Shown here one piece after another: positions 1 through 8,266 of a DNA stretch of 64,000 nucleotides. Source of the DNA: Candidatus Poribacteria bacterium (GTDB lineage Bacteria > Poribacteria > WGA-4E > PCPOR2b); the NCBI GenBank assembly GCA_003635265.1, contig PYIZ01000048.1, positions 124,001 to 188,000 on the forward strand, written 5' to 3'. The position numbers and the translations under genes are program-made. Below the pieces are notes generated by a model, which saw only the letters and a list, made by a program, of their open reading frames with translations, had not been told where the DNA came from and did not search any database. Positions within the stretch are counted from its first letter, which is position 1, and the number at the start of each line of letters is the position of its first letter.

Positions 1-97
1 CACCACCGTATTTAATCACGATGGTTTTTCCAGCGAAAGTCTGAATGTAGGGCAACGCCTCGATTAAGATTTCTGCTTTTCTGACCAATTCATCCAT
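1..97 (-). CDS. argB: Acetylglutamate kinase, N-terminal 32 residues (cut by window edge)
   Basis: Only the first 32 codons are inside the window, read leftwards off its edge. The product starts [20 protein letters not shown] and continues into VIKYGG. The ALPYIQ-F-GKT-VIKYGG arrangement is the N-terminal signature of acetylglutamate kinase, the second step of arginine biosynthesis; the glycine-rich end of it is the start of the phosphate-binding region. An AGGAGGT ribosome-binding site lies 5-6 bases before the ATG at 97, which fixes the start. A 206-base gap separates it from the prepilin peptidase gene upstream, so it may have its own promoter. The short length seen is the only reason confidence is not higher. 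Confidence 0.8.
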   Translation of the reverse strand, partial: MDELVRKAEILIEALPYIQTFAGKTIVIKYGG

Positions 98-162
98 TGC
101 CGACCTCCTGTCTTTTGGTTTCACCGTTTTATTGTATTTCGGACGTACGAAGCCAACTGTAG

Positions 163-181
163 GTGGGGCATCTTGCCCCAC
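163..181. repeat. Short intergenic hairpin GTGGGGCA-TCT-TGCCCCAC
   Basis: A perfect 8-bp inverted repeat with a 3-base loop lies in the gap between argB and the prepilin peptidase gene. No T-run follows on either side, so it is more like the other dispersed palindromes of this window than a Rho-independent terminator. Confidence 0.5.
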
Positions 182-303
182 GCTGCGTAAGTCCTATTAT
201 TGATATTGAGTTATCTCCCTTGATTCTGAGCACATTTTACCACTAAATGTAACCGTTGTAAAGAAGGGGAAAATGAAACGCGCTAGTGTCGTGCCACATT
301 GGT

Positions 304-1101
304 CTATTGCCAACCGATAAGCCTTAAATACGAGCCCCAGATTTCATTTCCCCAAAACAGATCCAGGGTTGCACCAATGACGAGAAAAGGGCCGTAAGGT
401 ATTCGACTCCCACCGCCACTTTTTTTCCCGATCGCGACAAGGGACACTCCGATGATTGAGCCTGTAAAAGCGGAAGTCATAATCACAATCAGCAGATGGG
501 GCCAGCCTCCTAGGAACAACCCAATTAGGATCATCAATTTGATGTCTCCACCGCCCATCGCTTTTTTGCGAAAAAGAAACGTTCCCACAGCCGCGATTAA
601 CCCCATTGAGGCACCACCTGCTACCGCTCCGATGAGGTGTTCAATCAGATAGCCCGGATTGTGGCGGGCCAATGCAATGAGGAGGATTACTGCTGTGCCG
701 GTAATCAACCCGACGAGGATAATGGCGTTCGGAATGATGTACCACCGTGCATCAATCCAAGCGATGGGTATCAACAAGCTGATGAACAGACAACTGTGCA
801 AAAGTGCGAGCGTCGGTCCGAACCGATACAGTGAGAACAGAAACAAGATACCTGTCGTCAGTTCGACTAGTGGGTAAACCTTCGAGATTTGCGTGTCACA
901 GTGTCGGCAACGTCCTCTCAGAAAAAGATAGCTTAGGATTGGGATGTTATCGTAGAAGCGAATTGGTGTCCCACATTCGGGACAAAAGGAGCGGCGTGGG
1001 GAATGAATAGAGAGTCCTTGGGGGAGGCGGTAGATGCACACATTCAAAAAACTGCCGATCGCCAATCCGAGCACAAAAATGAGGATGGACATCGCTATCA
1101 T
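304..1101 (-). CDS. Prepilin peptidase / N-methyltransferase (A24 family, PilD/GspO type)
   Basis: An inner-membrane aspartic protease that cleaves the leader of type IV pilins or type II secretion pseudopilins and methylates the new N-terminus. The 265-residue product has the N-terminal domain with two CxxC pairs (Cys40/43 and Cys65/68) that bind zinc, and the two catalytic aspartates: Asp117 in WIDARW and Asp186 in AMGGGD. Seven or eight hydrophobic segments fill the rest. Length is normal for the family. Two starts are possible (MIAM or the internal ATG at codon 4); a GGGAGG motif precedes both. It lies 44 bases downstream of an NtrC-type regulator gene on the same strand. No pilin or secretion ATPase genes are in the window, so pilus versus type II secretion cannot be decided. 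Confidence 0.93.
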   Translation of the reverse strand: MIAMSILIFVLGLAIGSFLNVCIYRLPQGLSIHSPRRSFCPECGTPIRFYDNIPILSYLFLRGRCRHCDTQISKVYPLVELTTGILFLFSLYRFGPTLALLHSCLFISLLIPIAWIDARWYIIPNAIILVGLITGTAVILLIALARHNPGYLIEHLIGAVAGGASMGLIAAVGTFLFRKKAMGGGDIKLMILIGLFLGGWPHLLIVIMTSAFTGSIIGVSLVAIGKKSGGGSRIPYGPFLVIGATLDLFWGNEIWGSYLRLIGWQ

Positions 1102-1145
1102 CAGTACTTATTCTCCCTCCCTGATTGCGATTCCAAGCGAATATT

Positions 1146-2537
1146 TCAAAGGTCATCCGGACGCTTGATGTTAAATTTTTCCAGTTTTTTATAGAAATTG
1201 CTGCGCTCGATTTTCAATTGTTCGGCAGTTCGCTTGATGTTCCAATTGTTTGTGTTAAGGGCGTTGCGGATGAGATCGGCTTCAGCATCGTCAACCATTT
1301 CTAGCAAGGATTTGTCTGTTTGAAACTGATTCTCTTGGGCGACAGCGACGGTGTCAGATTGGGGAGCGGTCTTTGGAATTGGCAGAACATTCTCCACATC
1401 AGCAGGTAGGATAACATCTTGATTGACCATGATGAGTAGACGTTCAACGATATTCTTTAACTCTCGTATGTTGCCGGGCCAATGGTATAATTGCAGAAGT
1501 TGAATCGCCGATGGGTCGATGACCTTGGGGGTACGCGCACTATCTTTGTGGAACCGTTCAACGAAATGCTTCACCAGTACCGGCAAATCATCTGTGCGAT
1601 CACGGAGGGGAGGGACAGTAATCGGAACCACACTCAGGCGATAGTAGAGATCCTGCCGAAACCTTTCTGCCTCGATTTCCCGCTCAAGGTTCTTATTGGT
1701 CGCAGCAATAATCCGAACATCCACATGCAGCGTCTGTGTCCCGCCGAGACGTTCCAGTTCACCATATTCCAGCACGCGCAACACCTTTGCTTGTGCCTTC
1801 AAGCTCATGTCGCCAATCTCATCGAGGAACAGTGCACTTCCGTCTGCAAGCTCAAATTTTCCCTGTCTTCGTACCGTTGCACCGGTGAAGGCACCCCGTT
1901 CATGTCCAAACAGTTCACTTTCGATCAGTTCCTCCGGCAACGCCGCACAGTTGAGCCGGATAAGCGGCTTGCGACTGCGTTGGCTCTGTTGATGAATCGC
2001 GTTGGCAACCAGTTCTTTGCCGGTGCCGTTTTCTCCTGTAATCAGTACGCCCAAATTGCTTGATGCCACTTGACTAACCTGCGATCGGAGTTGTTGCATC
2101 GCAACGCTCTCCCCGACCATTTCATCACGAGTACCTATCTGCTCTTTCAGTGCCTGATTTTCTTGTGACAGGCGCGAAAGTTCCAGAAATGGCTCGATAG
2201 CATACACAATCTCGTCGATACTGGAGGGTTTCGTCAGGTAACGTCTCGCTCCCAACTCCATCGTTTTGACCGCCGTTTCAATCTCTTTCTGTGCGGACAT
2301 CATCACGACGTTCAGCTGTGGTTTAATCTGCCGCAGACGGGTCAGGGTTTCAACGCCGTCTATACCGCCGGGCATCAGGATATCCAGCAGCACCAAATCA
2401 ACCGTTTTCGACGCGCACAGCCGCAGCGCTTCCTCACCACTCGAAGCTGTTAGCGTGTCGTAGCCTTCTGAACCTAACGCTTGCGCGAGCATCTTTGAAG
2501 CATTTTCTTCGTCATCAACAATGAGAATAGTAGCCAT
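1146..2537 (-). CDS. Sigma-54-dependent response regulator (NtrC family)
   Basis: A 463-residue activator of sigma-54 promoters with the standard three-part layout. A receiver domain (about residues 1-120) carries the acidic pocket near Asp8/Asp9, the phospho-acceptor Asp52 in LLDILMPGG and a conserved Lys in LTKP. The AAA+ domain (about 140-380) has Walker A GENGTGKE at 168-175, the sigma-54 contact loop GAFTGA at 215-220 and Walker B FLDEIGDMS near 237-245. A Fis-type helix-turn-helix (NWNIKRTAEQLKIERSNFYK) closes the protein. No sensor kinase gene is adjacent. It precedes the prepilin peptidase gene, so a PilR-like role in pilus control is possible but not shown. Confidence 0.95.
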   Translation of the reverse strand: MATILIVDDEENASKMLAQALGSEGYDTLTASSGEEALRLCASKTVDLVLLDILMPGGIDGVETLTRLRQIKPQLNVVMMSAQKEIETAVKTMELGARRYLTKPSSIDEIVYAIEPFLELSRLSQENQALKEQIGTRDEMVGESVAMQQLRSQVSQVASSNLGVLITGENGTGKELVANAIHQQSQRSRKPLIRLNCAALPEELIESELFGHERGAFTGATVRRQGKFELADGSALFLDEIGDMSLKAQAKVLRVLEYGELERLGGTQTLHVDVRIIAATNKNLEREIEAERFRQDLYYRLSVVPITVPPLRDRTDDLPVLVKHFVERFHKDSARTPKVIDPSAIQLLQLYHWPGNIRELKNIVERLLIMVNQDVILPADVENVLPIPKTAPQSDTVAVAQENQFQTDKSLLEMVDDAEADLIRNALNTNNWNIKRTAEQLKIERSNFYKKLEKFNIKRPDDL

Positions 2538-2564
2538 AATTTTGTATTTGTGAATAAGATTACA

Positions 2565-2825
2565 TTACCGTGTTTGTAGGTCGGATTTTGCCTCGTCATA
2601 GTTGTCATAAATGTTCATCTCAGGACTTTCCCAATCTTCGGCAAAGGCTGCTAACTGTGCACGCAAAGCTGCTGCTTGCGCCTGATCAATGCCACGTTCC
2701 TGTAAATCTACAGGTTGAGATGGCAGAAAGGTCACAATAACGGGGGTGCCATCACACACATCACGGGGTGTCTTTGAGAATTCAATTTTGCCATTGCGAT
2801 ATACGCCTTCAATAGTTGTAAGCAT
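2565..2825 (-). CDS. DUF104 (AF2212-like) antitoxin-type small protein
   Basis: An 86-residue protein beginning MLTTIEGVYRNGKIEF and continuing GTPVIVTFLP, the beta-rich N-terminal pattern of the DUF104/AF2212 antitoxin family. The C-terminal half is helical and acidic and ends NIYDNYDEAKSDL. Members are usually antitoxins of PIN-domain (VapC) toxins, but no PIN gene is next to it: the neighbours are an NtrC-type regulator and prpC. It may be an orphan antitoxin or a DNA-binding regulator of the surrounding genes. AGGA lies 8 bases before the ATG. Confidence 0.75.
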   Translation of the reverse strand: MLTTIEGVYRNGKIEFSKTPRDVCDGTPVIVTFLPSQPVDLQERGIDQAQAAALRAQLAAFAEDWESPEMNIYDNYDEAKSDLQTR

Positions 2826-2878
2826 GGGTATTGTCCTAATTTTTTTGTATTACTATAATCTGTCGCTTCGATCGAGTT

Positions 2879-4000
2879 CTACGTCCGTTCTCCGATCGGC
2901 ACAAAAGACTTTGGTTCGGGACCGATGTAATCTGCCCGTGGACGAATCAGTCGGTTATCGTTTCGTTGTTCAATGACATGGGCAGCCCAGCCGGTGATGC
3001 GCGACATCACGAAGATGGGTGTGAACATCGGTGTCGGAATACCGCACAGATGATAGGCGGAAGCGCTGTAGAAATCAAGATTTGGGAACAGCTTCTTTTC
3101 TCGCCACATCACCCCCTCGATCCGTTCAGAAACCTCGTAAAGCAACCTATCTCCGCTTGCGTCAGCGAGTTTCTGTGCCCAACTCTTGATGATGTCCGAA
3201 CGTGGGTCTGAAATTTTGTAAACGCGGTGACCAAAGCCCATGATTAACTGTCTTTCTGCAAGCATGTTCAAAATAGCAGCTTCAGCTTCGTCCGGTGTCT
3301 GGAATCGTTCAATCAGTTCCATCGCCGCTTCGTTTGCACCACCGTGTAAAGGTCCGCGCAGCGTTCCGATAGCTCCAACAATCGCAGAGTAGAAATCAGA
3401 CAGGGTAGAGGTTGCAACCCGCGCCGCAAACGTCGAAGCGTTAAATTCATGTTCTGCATAAAGGATTAACGACACATCAACAGCTCTGCGTTGCAATTCA
3501 TTTGGTTCCTCCCCATGCAGCAGATGCAGAAAGTGTCCAGCGCTGGTTTCATCGTCCGTTTCGACATCAATCTGTTTGCCATTCGTGTGGAAATGGTGCC
3601 AGTAGAGTAGCATTGAACCAAAGCAGGCAGTCAGCCTGTCCGCAATGTGAAGCGAATCACTTTCGTTGTCTTCACTTTCCATCGTTCCCAAAGCTGAACA
3701 GCCGGTACGCAGAACGTCCATCGCATGGGCATCCCCCGGTACCTGCTCAAGCACTATTTTCAGCCCATCTGGTAGACCGCGCAGTTGCATCAGCTTTTGC
3801 TTGTAGCTATCAAGTTCGGTTTGCGTTGGCAATTTGCCGTGGATCAGCAGGTAGGCTGTCTCTTCAAAGGTGGCATGTTCCGCTAAATCGTGAATGGAAT
3901 ACCCACGATAGGTGAGTCCAACGCCCTCTTTTCCTACCGTAGCGATTGCGGTGTTGCCTGCGATCACGCCGGCTAATCCCCCAGTGCTTTTAGATTGCAT
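2879..4000 (-). CDS. prpC: Citrate synthase family, probably 2-methylcitrate synthase
   Basis: Condenses propionyl-CoA (or acetyl-CoA) with oxaloacetate. The 373-residue product is the short bacterial type and has the expected catalytic motifs: GPLHGGANEAA with the substrate His, and GFGHRVYK. AGGAGG precedes the ATG closely. It is 42 bases downstream of a clear methylisocitrate lyase gene, and this pairing, rather than any one residue, is why 2-methylcitrate synthase is preferred to citrate synthase of the TCA cycle. The order prpB-prpC is transcribed leftwards. The dehydratase (prpD or acnD/prpF) is not in the window. Confidence 0.88.
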   Translation of the reverse strand: MQSKSTGGLAGVIAGNTAIATVGKEGVGLTYRGYSIHDLAEHATFEETAYLLIHGKLPTQTELDSYKQKLMQLRGLPDGLKIVLEQVPGDAHAMDVLRTGCSALGTMESEDNESDSLHIADRLTACFGSMLLYWHHFHTNGKQIDVETDDETSAGHFLHLLHGEEPNELQRRAVDVSLILYAEHEFNASTFAARVATSTLSDFYSAIVGAIGTLRGPLHGGANEAAMELIERFQTPDEAEAAILNMLAERQLIMGFGHRVYKISDPRSDIIKSWAQKLADASGDRLLYEVSERIEGVMWREKKLFPNLDFYSASAYHLCGIPTPMFTPIFVMSRITGWAAHVIEQRNDNRLIRPRADYIGPEPKSFVPIGERT

Positions 4001-4042
4001 CGGTTTCCTCCTCTGTCAATTTAGTGGGAACTGTTGGAAGCG

Positions 4043-4936
4043 TTAATCTTTTTCCCGATCCGCGTTCAAAAGTTGATCGAGTTTGCGTTCATATTCGTGG
4101 TAGTCTAGGAAGTCATATAGTTCCGCCCGCGTCTGCATGGTATGGACCACGTTTTTTTGTGTGCCCTCGCGGCGCAATGTCTGATACACGTTGAGTGCAG
4201 CCGCACTCATTGCGCGAAATGCCGATAGCGGATAAAGCACGAGACTGACCCCAGCTTCCTTAAGTTCCTCGGTCGTATAAAGCGGTGTTTTGCCAAACTC
4301 GGTGATATTTGCCAAGATGGGAACGTCAACCGCATTTGCAAACTTTCGGTACTGATCCAATTCCGTCAAGGCTTCGGCGAATATCATATCTGTCCCTGCC
4401 TCGACGTAACGATGTGCACGTTCGATAGCGCCATCTACCCCTTCGACGGCGGCGGCATCCGTCCGCGCCATCACGACGAAGTTCGGATCCGTTTTGGCAT
4501 CGGCAGCGGCTTTCATCCGATCGACCATCTCCGCCGCGCTCACAATCTCTTTGTTCGGACGGTGACCACAACGCTTCGCCTGCACCTGATCTTCGATATG
4601 GACACCAGCGGCACCTGCCCGGATCATCTGACGGATGGTTTTACCGATCATAAACGCATTCCCCCAGCCGGTGTCGGCGTCAACGAGAAGCGGTAGTTCC
4701 GTTGTGTTGGTGATACGACGCACATCTTCCAAGACATCGTTCAGGGTGGTCATGCCTATATCTGGAAGACCGTAGGAAGCGTTCGCCACGCCACCACCCG
4801 AAAGATAGATTGATCGGAACCCCACACGCTCCGCCATCAACGCTGAGTAGGCGTTAATCGTTCCGACAACTTGCAACGGGTTTTCTATCGCTAGTGCATC
4901 ACGTAAACGGTGCCCAGCAGAGGATGTATGACTCAT
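4043..4936 (-). CDS. prpB: 2-Methylisocitrate lyase
   Basis: Splits 2-methylisocitrate to pyruvate and succinate in the methylcitrate cycle of propionate use. The 297-residue protein is a PEP mutase/isocitrate lyase TIM barrel. It has the metal-binding stretch DADTGWGN (about 86-93), the catalytic loop KRCGHRPNK (121-129) typical of PrpB rather than isocitrate lyase, and the MARTDA motif. Length fits PrpB; isocitrate lyase is over 100 residues longer. AGAGGT lies 6 bases before the ATG at 4936. It heads a run of minus-strand genes and prpC follows directly. Confidence 0.93.
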   Translation of the reverse strand: MSHTSSAGHRLRDALAIENPLQVVGTINAYSALMAERVGFRSIYLSGGGVANASYGLPDIGMTTLNDVLEDVRRITNTTELPLLVDADTGWGNAFMIGKTIRQMIRAGAAGVHIEDQVQAKRCGHRPNKEIVSAAEMVDRMKAAADAKTDPNFVVMARTDAAAVEGVDGAIERAHRYVEAGTDMIFAEALTELDQYRKFANAVDVPILANITEFGKTPLYTTEELKEAGVSLVLYPLSAFRAMSAAALNVYQTLRREGTQKNVVHTMQTRAELYDFLDYHEYERKLDQLLNADREKD

Positions 4937-5039
4937 GTCTGACCTCTTTGGTTCATTTCAAAAGAAAATACAAAATGCTAAGAACGTGAAACGTGAAATC
5001 TAATACGTAAAGGGACACTAGGTCACTGGTGCCGTTGAG

Positions 5040-5082
5040 CTAGGAGGACCTGATTCTGTTGCACGATTTCTTAACATGAGCT
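5040..5082. repeat. Partial copy of the dispersed 'GAAACCGAG' repeat family
   Basis: The 25 bases at 5058-5082 (GTTGCACGATTTCTTAACAT then GAGCT) match 49134-49158 with two differences and, more loosely, the reverse complement of the left flank of the copy at 54029-54102. The hairpin half of the unit is missing here. It sits between prpB and the GH32-like gene. Confidence 0.6.
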
Positions 5083-5089
5083 ACTTCTC

Positions 5090-6535
5090 TTACTCGATCC
5101 AGAACGAGAAGAGTCGAGCTTGGTGGATATAGAACTTCAGGCGGACCGGCTTCTCGAATACCAAATCGTGCGGGTATTTCCATCGAATCTTCGCTTTGGT
5201 GCTGTCGCCGGTAAAGGGTGATGGTTTCTCTCCCGGCACCCAGAATCCTTCGTGTGGTCGCTGCGTCTCTGCATCAACAATCTCGCTGTAGATTTCGCCC
5301 CAAGTTGCGTCCGCATTGATGTAGATATCTTCGCCCTTTAACTCAAAGGGTTTTGTTACAATCGTGCCGCATTCACCGCCGTCAATTGACACGAAACCGT
5401 CAGGTCGTAACTTGGCAAGGGTCAACGCACCTGTGTCCTCAAAGTGTTCGGGTTTGACATTGAGCCGGAACAGTTCCCTGGCACGGTTGAACTCCTTAAA
5501 CCGATCGATGTCCCCAGGCATACGCAGGGCGTTGTAGTAGCACCAGATCTCGCCGTCCTCACGCACGATGGGGTGCCCCGCCATCAGGAGTTGGCTGCAT
5601 CCGTAATTTTCGCCATCGAACGGTTCAATTTCGATGAACAACTTGCGATCGGCGACGCGTTCCCAGTGGTGGAGATCGCGTGAGACCGTCAACTCGATCT
5701 GGTTGATGCGGGTGTAGTTTGTCGCCGGCGGCGGAACGGCACCGAAAGGATTGAATATGGTCGGGAAACCGATATAAAACCCTTGGTACGGCAGGACTGC
5801 CATGTTATAACACTCGGCGATATAGTCCTCGTCGTCGATGATGGGTGGGGTGATATATGCGGGATCTTCAATGATTTTGCGGACACGGCGACGGCGATTC
5901 TCCCGATCAGTCTCGTCGGTGTGGAAGATTAGCTCCGGTTCCGAAAAGGCGTTGAAGTCTGAACTGGTGGAGAGCCACACGGAACGTCCCCATTCGGTAC
6001 TTAGCTTGACCATGGCAAGAAACCGGTTTGATTGGTGGTCATGCGTGAACTGGGACTCGTCTTGACTGGGAATGGGAGGCGTATCAACGAGGGTCCAATC
6101 AAATCCATCCGGCGACACTGCGGGATGACGATTGTGGGCACCGAATAAGCATTTATAGCGGCGTCCGGGATCTGAATCCGTTTCATCGCGTATAACATGA
6201 TACGGGCGTCCCGGTCCCTTGTCCTCCGGGTCGAAGGCGATGTTGTTGTTCTTGGAGCCGTTCGATTCGTACAGCCCCAGAGGAGGCTTTTCCCAATGCT
6301 CGCCATCTTCGGAGATCGCGTAGTATAAGTGCTCACCGAAGTACCACCACTCCCACAGTTTCTTCTCCGAATTCCATTGCGGACAGGATCGGCTCTGAAC
6401 CCCCTTGCCGTTGATGACGGGTCCCCACTTCTTTGGAGAGTGCAGAGTCCGCGTGGTGCTTTTCATGCTTTCCACGGCGAAGTCGTCTAGGAACAGCTGA
6501 CGGTGTTTCTTGGGATCTATCATATCGAGGGGCAC
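5090..6535 (-). CDS. GH32-like five-bladed beta-propeller protein, putative glycoside hydrolase
   Basis: A 481-residue protein if translation starts at the GTG at 6535. AGGAG ends 8 bases before it, and the upstream PhyH gene stops only 20 bases away. An ATG at 6523 is a second choice. Longer readings into the PhyH gene would give an overlap of about 175 bases and low-complexity sequence, so I reject them. The product begins near MIDPKKHRQLFLDDFAVESM and contains repeated Trp/Asp-rich blades such as WNSEKKLWEWWYFG and YYAISEDGEHWEKPPLG, typical of GH32/GH43-like propellers with the N-terminal LFLDD motif common in planctomycete and poribacterial genomes. No signal peptide is evident. It is probably in an operon with the PhyH gene; the sugar substrate is unknown. 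Confidence 0.75.
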   Translation of the reverse strand: MPLDMIDPKKHRQLFLDDFAVESMKSTTRTLHSPKKWGPVINGKGVQSRSCPQWNSEKKLWEWWYFGEHLYYAISEDGEHWEKPPLGLYESNGSKNNNIAFDPEDKGPGRPYHVIRDETDSDPGRRYKCLFGAHNRHPAVSPDGFDWTLVDTPPIPSQDESQFTHDHQSNRFLAMVKLSTEWGRSVWLSTSSDFNAFSEPELIFHTDETDRENRRRRVRKIIEDPAYITPPIIDDEDYIAECYNMAVLPYQGFYIGFPTIFNPFGAVPPPATNYTRINQIELTVSRDLHHWERVADRKLFIEIEPFDGENYGCSQLLMAGHPIVREDGEIWCYYNALRMPGDIDRFKEFNRARELFRLNVKPEHFEDTGALTLAKLRPDGFVSIDGGECGTIVTKPFELKGEDIYINADATWGEIYSEIVDAETQRPHEGFWVPGEKPSPFTGDSTKAKIRWKYPHDLVFEKPVRLKFYIHQARLFSFWIE

Positions 6536-6554
6536 TGGCGTTTCTCCTTTGCTA

Positions 6555-7427
6555 TCATATGGTGTTGTTGTCCAGCGAGTATTCACGGTTGCCTTCGGGA
6601 CCTCCGCCGATTGCCCACGTCCCGCGGAAGAGGGACTGTCGCTTGGGCGGCATCGCTGCGATCGTCTCGTGGTTGAGGTTGAGCCGATGCCACTGTGCCC
6701 ATATCGAGTTGTAACAGTTAAAAACGGCACAGCGGGGATTGTCCGGATTGGTCCAATCGTTCGCTGCGTGGACGAGGCTTTCCGTGAAGATAACCACTGA
6801 ACCGGGTGGGCAACTGTAGTCCTCCATTATCGCTCGCATGTTAGTCTCCCACGGCGATTCGCTGATGTTTGGACGGTATGGGTCGGGACCCCCGTAGTTG
6901 AAATGCGCTTTGTGCGACCCGCTGAGAAAGGAAGTGCCTCCGGTTCCTGCTTTTACCTCCTCAAGTTCCCACACTACCCGCGTAAGCCCTGCGAATATCT
7001 TGCCCCCTGCGACCTGATATCGCATGGCGTTGGCTTGTTGTGGTGGACGCACGACATGCGGCAGCCCATTATCGCCTCGTTCTGACTTACTCCAACCGGG
7101 CGGTCGGACGGTAATGAAGGAACCTTCGCATCGAAAACCGTAGCAATCATCTTTCACAAAAGGATCCTCAGACAGGATCTCATTCAAAATGCCTACAATC
7201 GCCGGATGATCGAGCAATTTCTGGAGTGCGCCTTCATAGCTCTGTCTAGCACCGGCATATACCTCTTCCTTCGTTTCCTCGATCTCCTCCTCGGACAGCA
7301 CGGCGGGCAGAAGAATCCAGCCGCGAAGATCGAAGAAGAACTTTTGTTCAGCGGTCATGGGCACCGGGGCATCAGTAGGGGTGCTGTGGGCAGCTGCTGT
7401 CTCAGTGGTCTGCGTTGATGTTGTCAT
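6555..7427 (-). CDS. Phytanoyl-CoA dioxygenase (PhyH) family protein with altered metal motif
   Basis: A 290-residue member of the Fe(II)/2-oxoglutarate oxygenase superfamily. Conserved features are FLSGSHKAHF (the G-SH turn) and the distal His in FTESLVHAANDW. The first metal-ligand motif, normally HxD, reads LPHVVRPPQQ, so the acidic ligand seems to be missing. This could mean loss of activity, a different ligand, or a halogenase-like site. AAGGATGA lies upstream of the ATG. It is the first gene of a two-gene unit with the GH32-like gene. The native substrate is unknown, as for most bacterial PhyH proteins. Confidence 0.82.
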   Translation of the reverse strand: MTTSTQTTETAAAHSTPTDAPVPMTAEQKFFFDLRGWILLPAVLSEEEIEETKEEVYAGARQSYEGALQKLLDHPAIVGILNEILSEDPFVKDDCYGFRCEGSFITVRPPGWSKSERGDNGLPHVVRPPQQANAMRYQVAGGKIFAGLTRVVWELEEVKAGTGGTSFLSGSHKAHFNYGGPDPYRPNISESPWETNMRAIMEDYSCPPGSVVIFTESLVHAANDWTNPDNPRCAVFNCYNSIWAQWHRLNLNHETIAAMPPKRQSLFRGTWAIGGGPEGNREYSLDNNTI

Positions 7428-7488
7428 TTTTTCTCATCCTTCTACATCAGTTCCTGGGGATTGTACATAGTATCTGTACTAAAGGTAG

Positions 7489-7516
7489 GTTGGGTTGAGC
7501 GATAGTGATGCCCAAC
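7489..7516. repeat. Intergenic hairpin (GTTGGG ... GCCCAAC)
   Basis: The 305-base gap 7428-7732 separates the leftward PhyH gene from a rightward gene and should hold two divergent promoters, though no strong -35/-10 pair is visible. The only clear structure is an imperfect hairpin, GTTGGG at 7489-7494 pairing with CCCAAC at 7511-7516 around a 16-base loop. Confidence 0.4.
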
Positions 7517-7732
7517 GCTGAAACGTAAGTAACAAAACGAAAGACGGTATCTGTCCATTTTCTAGTTTTGTGAAGTCTATCACCTGAAAATAGTGAAGTC
7601 AAGCCAAAAATAGATGGACAAACTCCCATACGGATGGCAGAATAGGAACATGATGAGACGGGATCTCGTGCAACAGAGAAAGCGATGAGAGTGGGATTCG
7701 CCGCTAACGTTCAGGGCAAGGGGAGGCAACCG

Positions 7733-8266
7733 ATGTTTAATCGAAAGAATCACAGAATTTTCTGGCTATATGGATTGGTTTTTGCCCTTGTGGCGATTGC
7801 GACAGCCAATATGGAGAGTCAAAATGCCGAAACAGCCGAATCGCAAAGCGCAAAGGGTGCCGGGAGGGCAGAGGAGGTTCGGATCCGTGGGCATCTGGTG
7901 TGCCTCGCGGAGGCGATGCACGATCTGTACCGTGCAGATCTCCCTGCAGATCACAAACACTTGTACGGCTTGGAAACGACAGACGGTGTGTTCTACACAT
8001 TGCTCCGCACAAATCTGTCGGAGGCGTTATTTGTCGATGAACGCTTGCACCAAAAGACGCTCATCATCACAGGGAGAACCTTCCCAAAAACGCATCTGCT
8101 TGAGGCGATTCGACTCCAAACCGTCCACGATGGAGTCCTCCACGACCTCTACTACTACTGTGATACCTGTGCGATACGTGCCGCAGCGCCGGGAGATTGT
8201 GTATGTTGTCAGGCACCCGTCGAACTAGTCGAAAAGCCGATTAAATCTACCCCGCTGTCGGATTAG
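7733..8266 (+). CDS. Secreted or membrane-anchored protein with C-terminal Cys cluster, function unknown
   Basis: A 177-residue product from the ATG at 7733, chosen because GGGAGG lies 5 bases upstream; an in-frame ATG 48 bases earlier lacks a ribosome site. The N-terminus (MFNRKNHRIFWLYGLVFALV) is a signal peptide or membrane anchor. The middle, GHLVCLAEAMHDLYRADLPADHKHLYGL onward, is a compact beta-rich domain, and the end carries YYYCDTCAIRAAAPGDCVCC, a four-to-five cysteine knuckle likely to bind metal. I do not recognise the family. The gene ends in a 4-base overlap with the convergent protease gene. Confidence 0.7.
   Translation: MFNRKNHRIFWLYGLVFALVAIATANMESQNAETAESQSAKGAGRAEEVRIRGHLVCLAEAMHDLYRADLPADHKHLYGLETTDGVFYTLLRTNLSEALFVDERLHQKTLIITGRTFPKTHLLEAIRLQTVHDGVLHDLYYYCDTCAIRAAAPGDCVCCQAPVELVEKPIKSTPLSD

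Noticed and set aside
1491..2063. 190-codon plus-strand frame opposite the NtrC-type gene
   Set aside because: Covers the AAA+ core of a clear sigma-54 activator on the other strand.
7447..7629. 60-codon minus-strand frame in the gap upstream of the first PhyH gene
   Set aside because: No ribosome site, no similarity, and it crosses the hairpin at 7489-7516.
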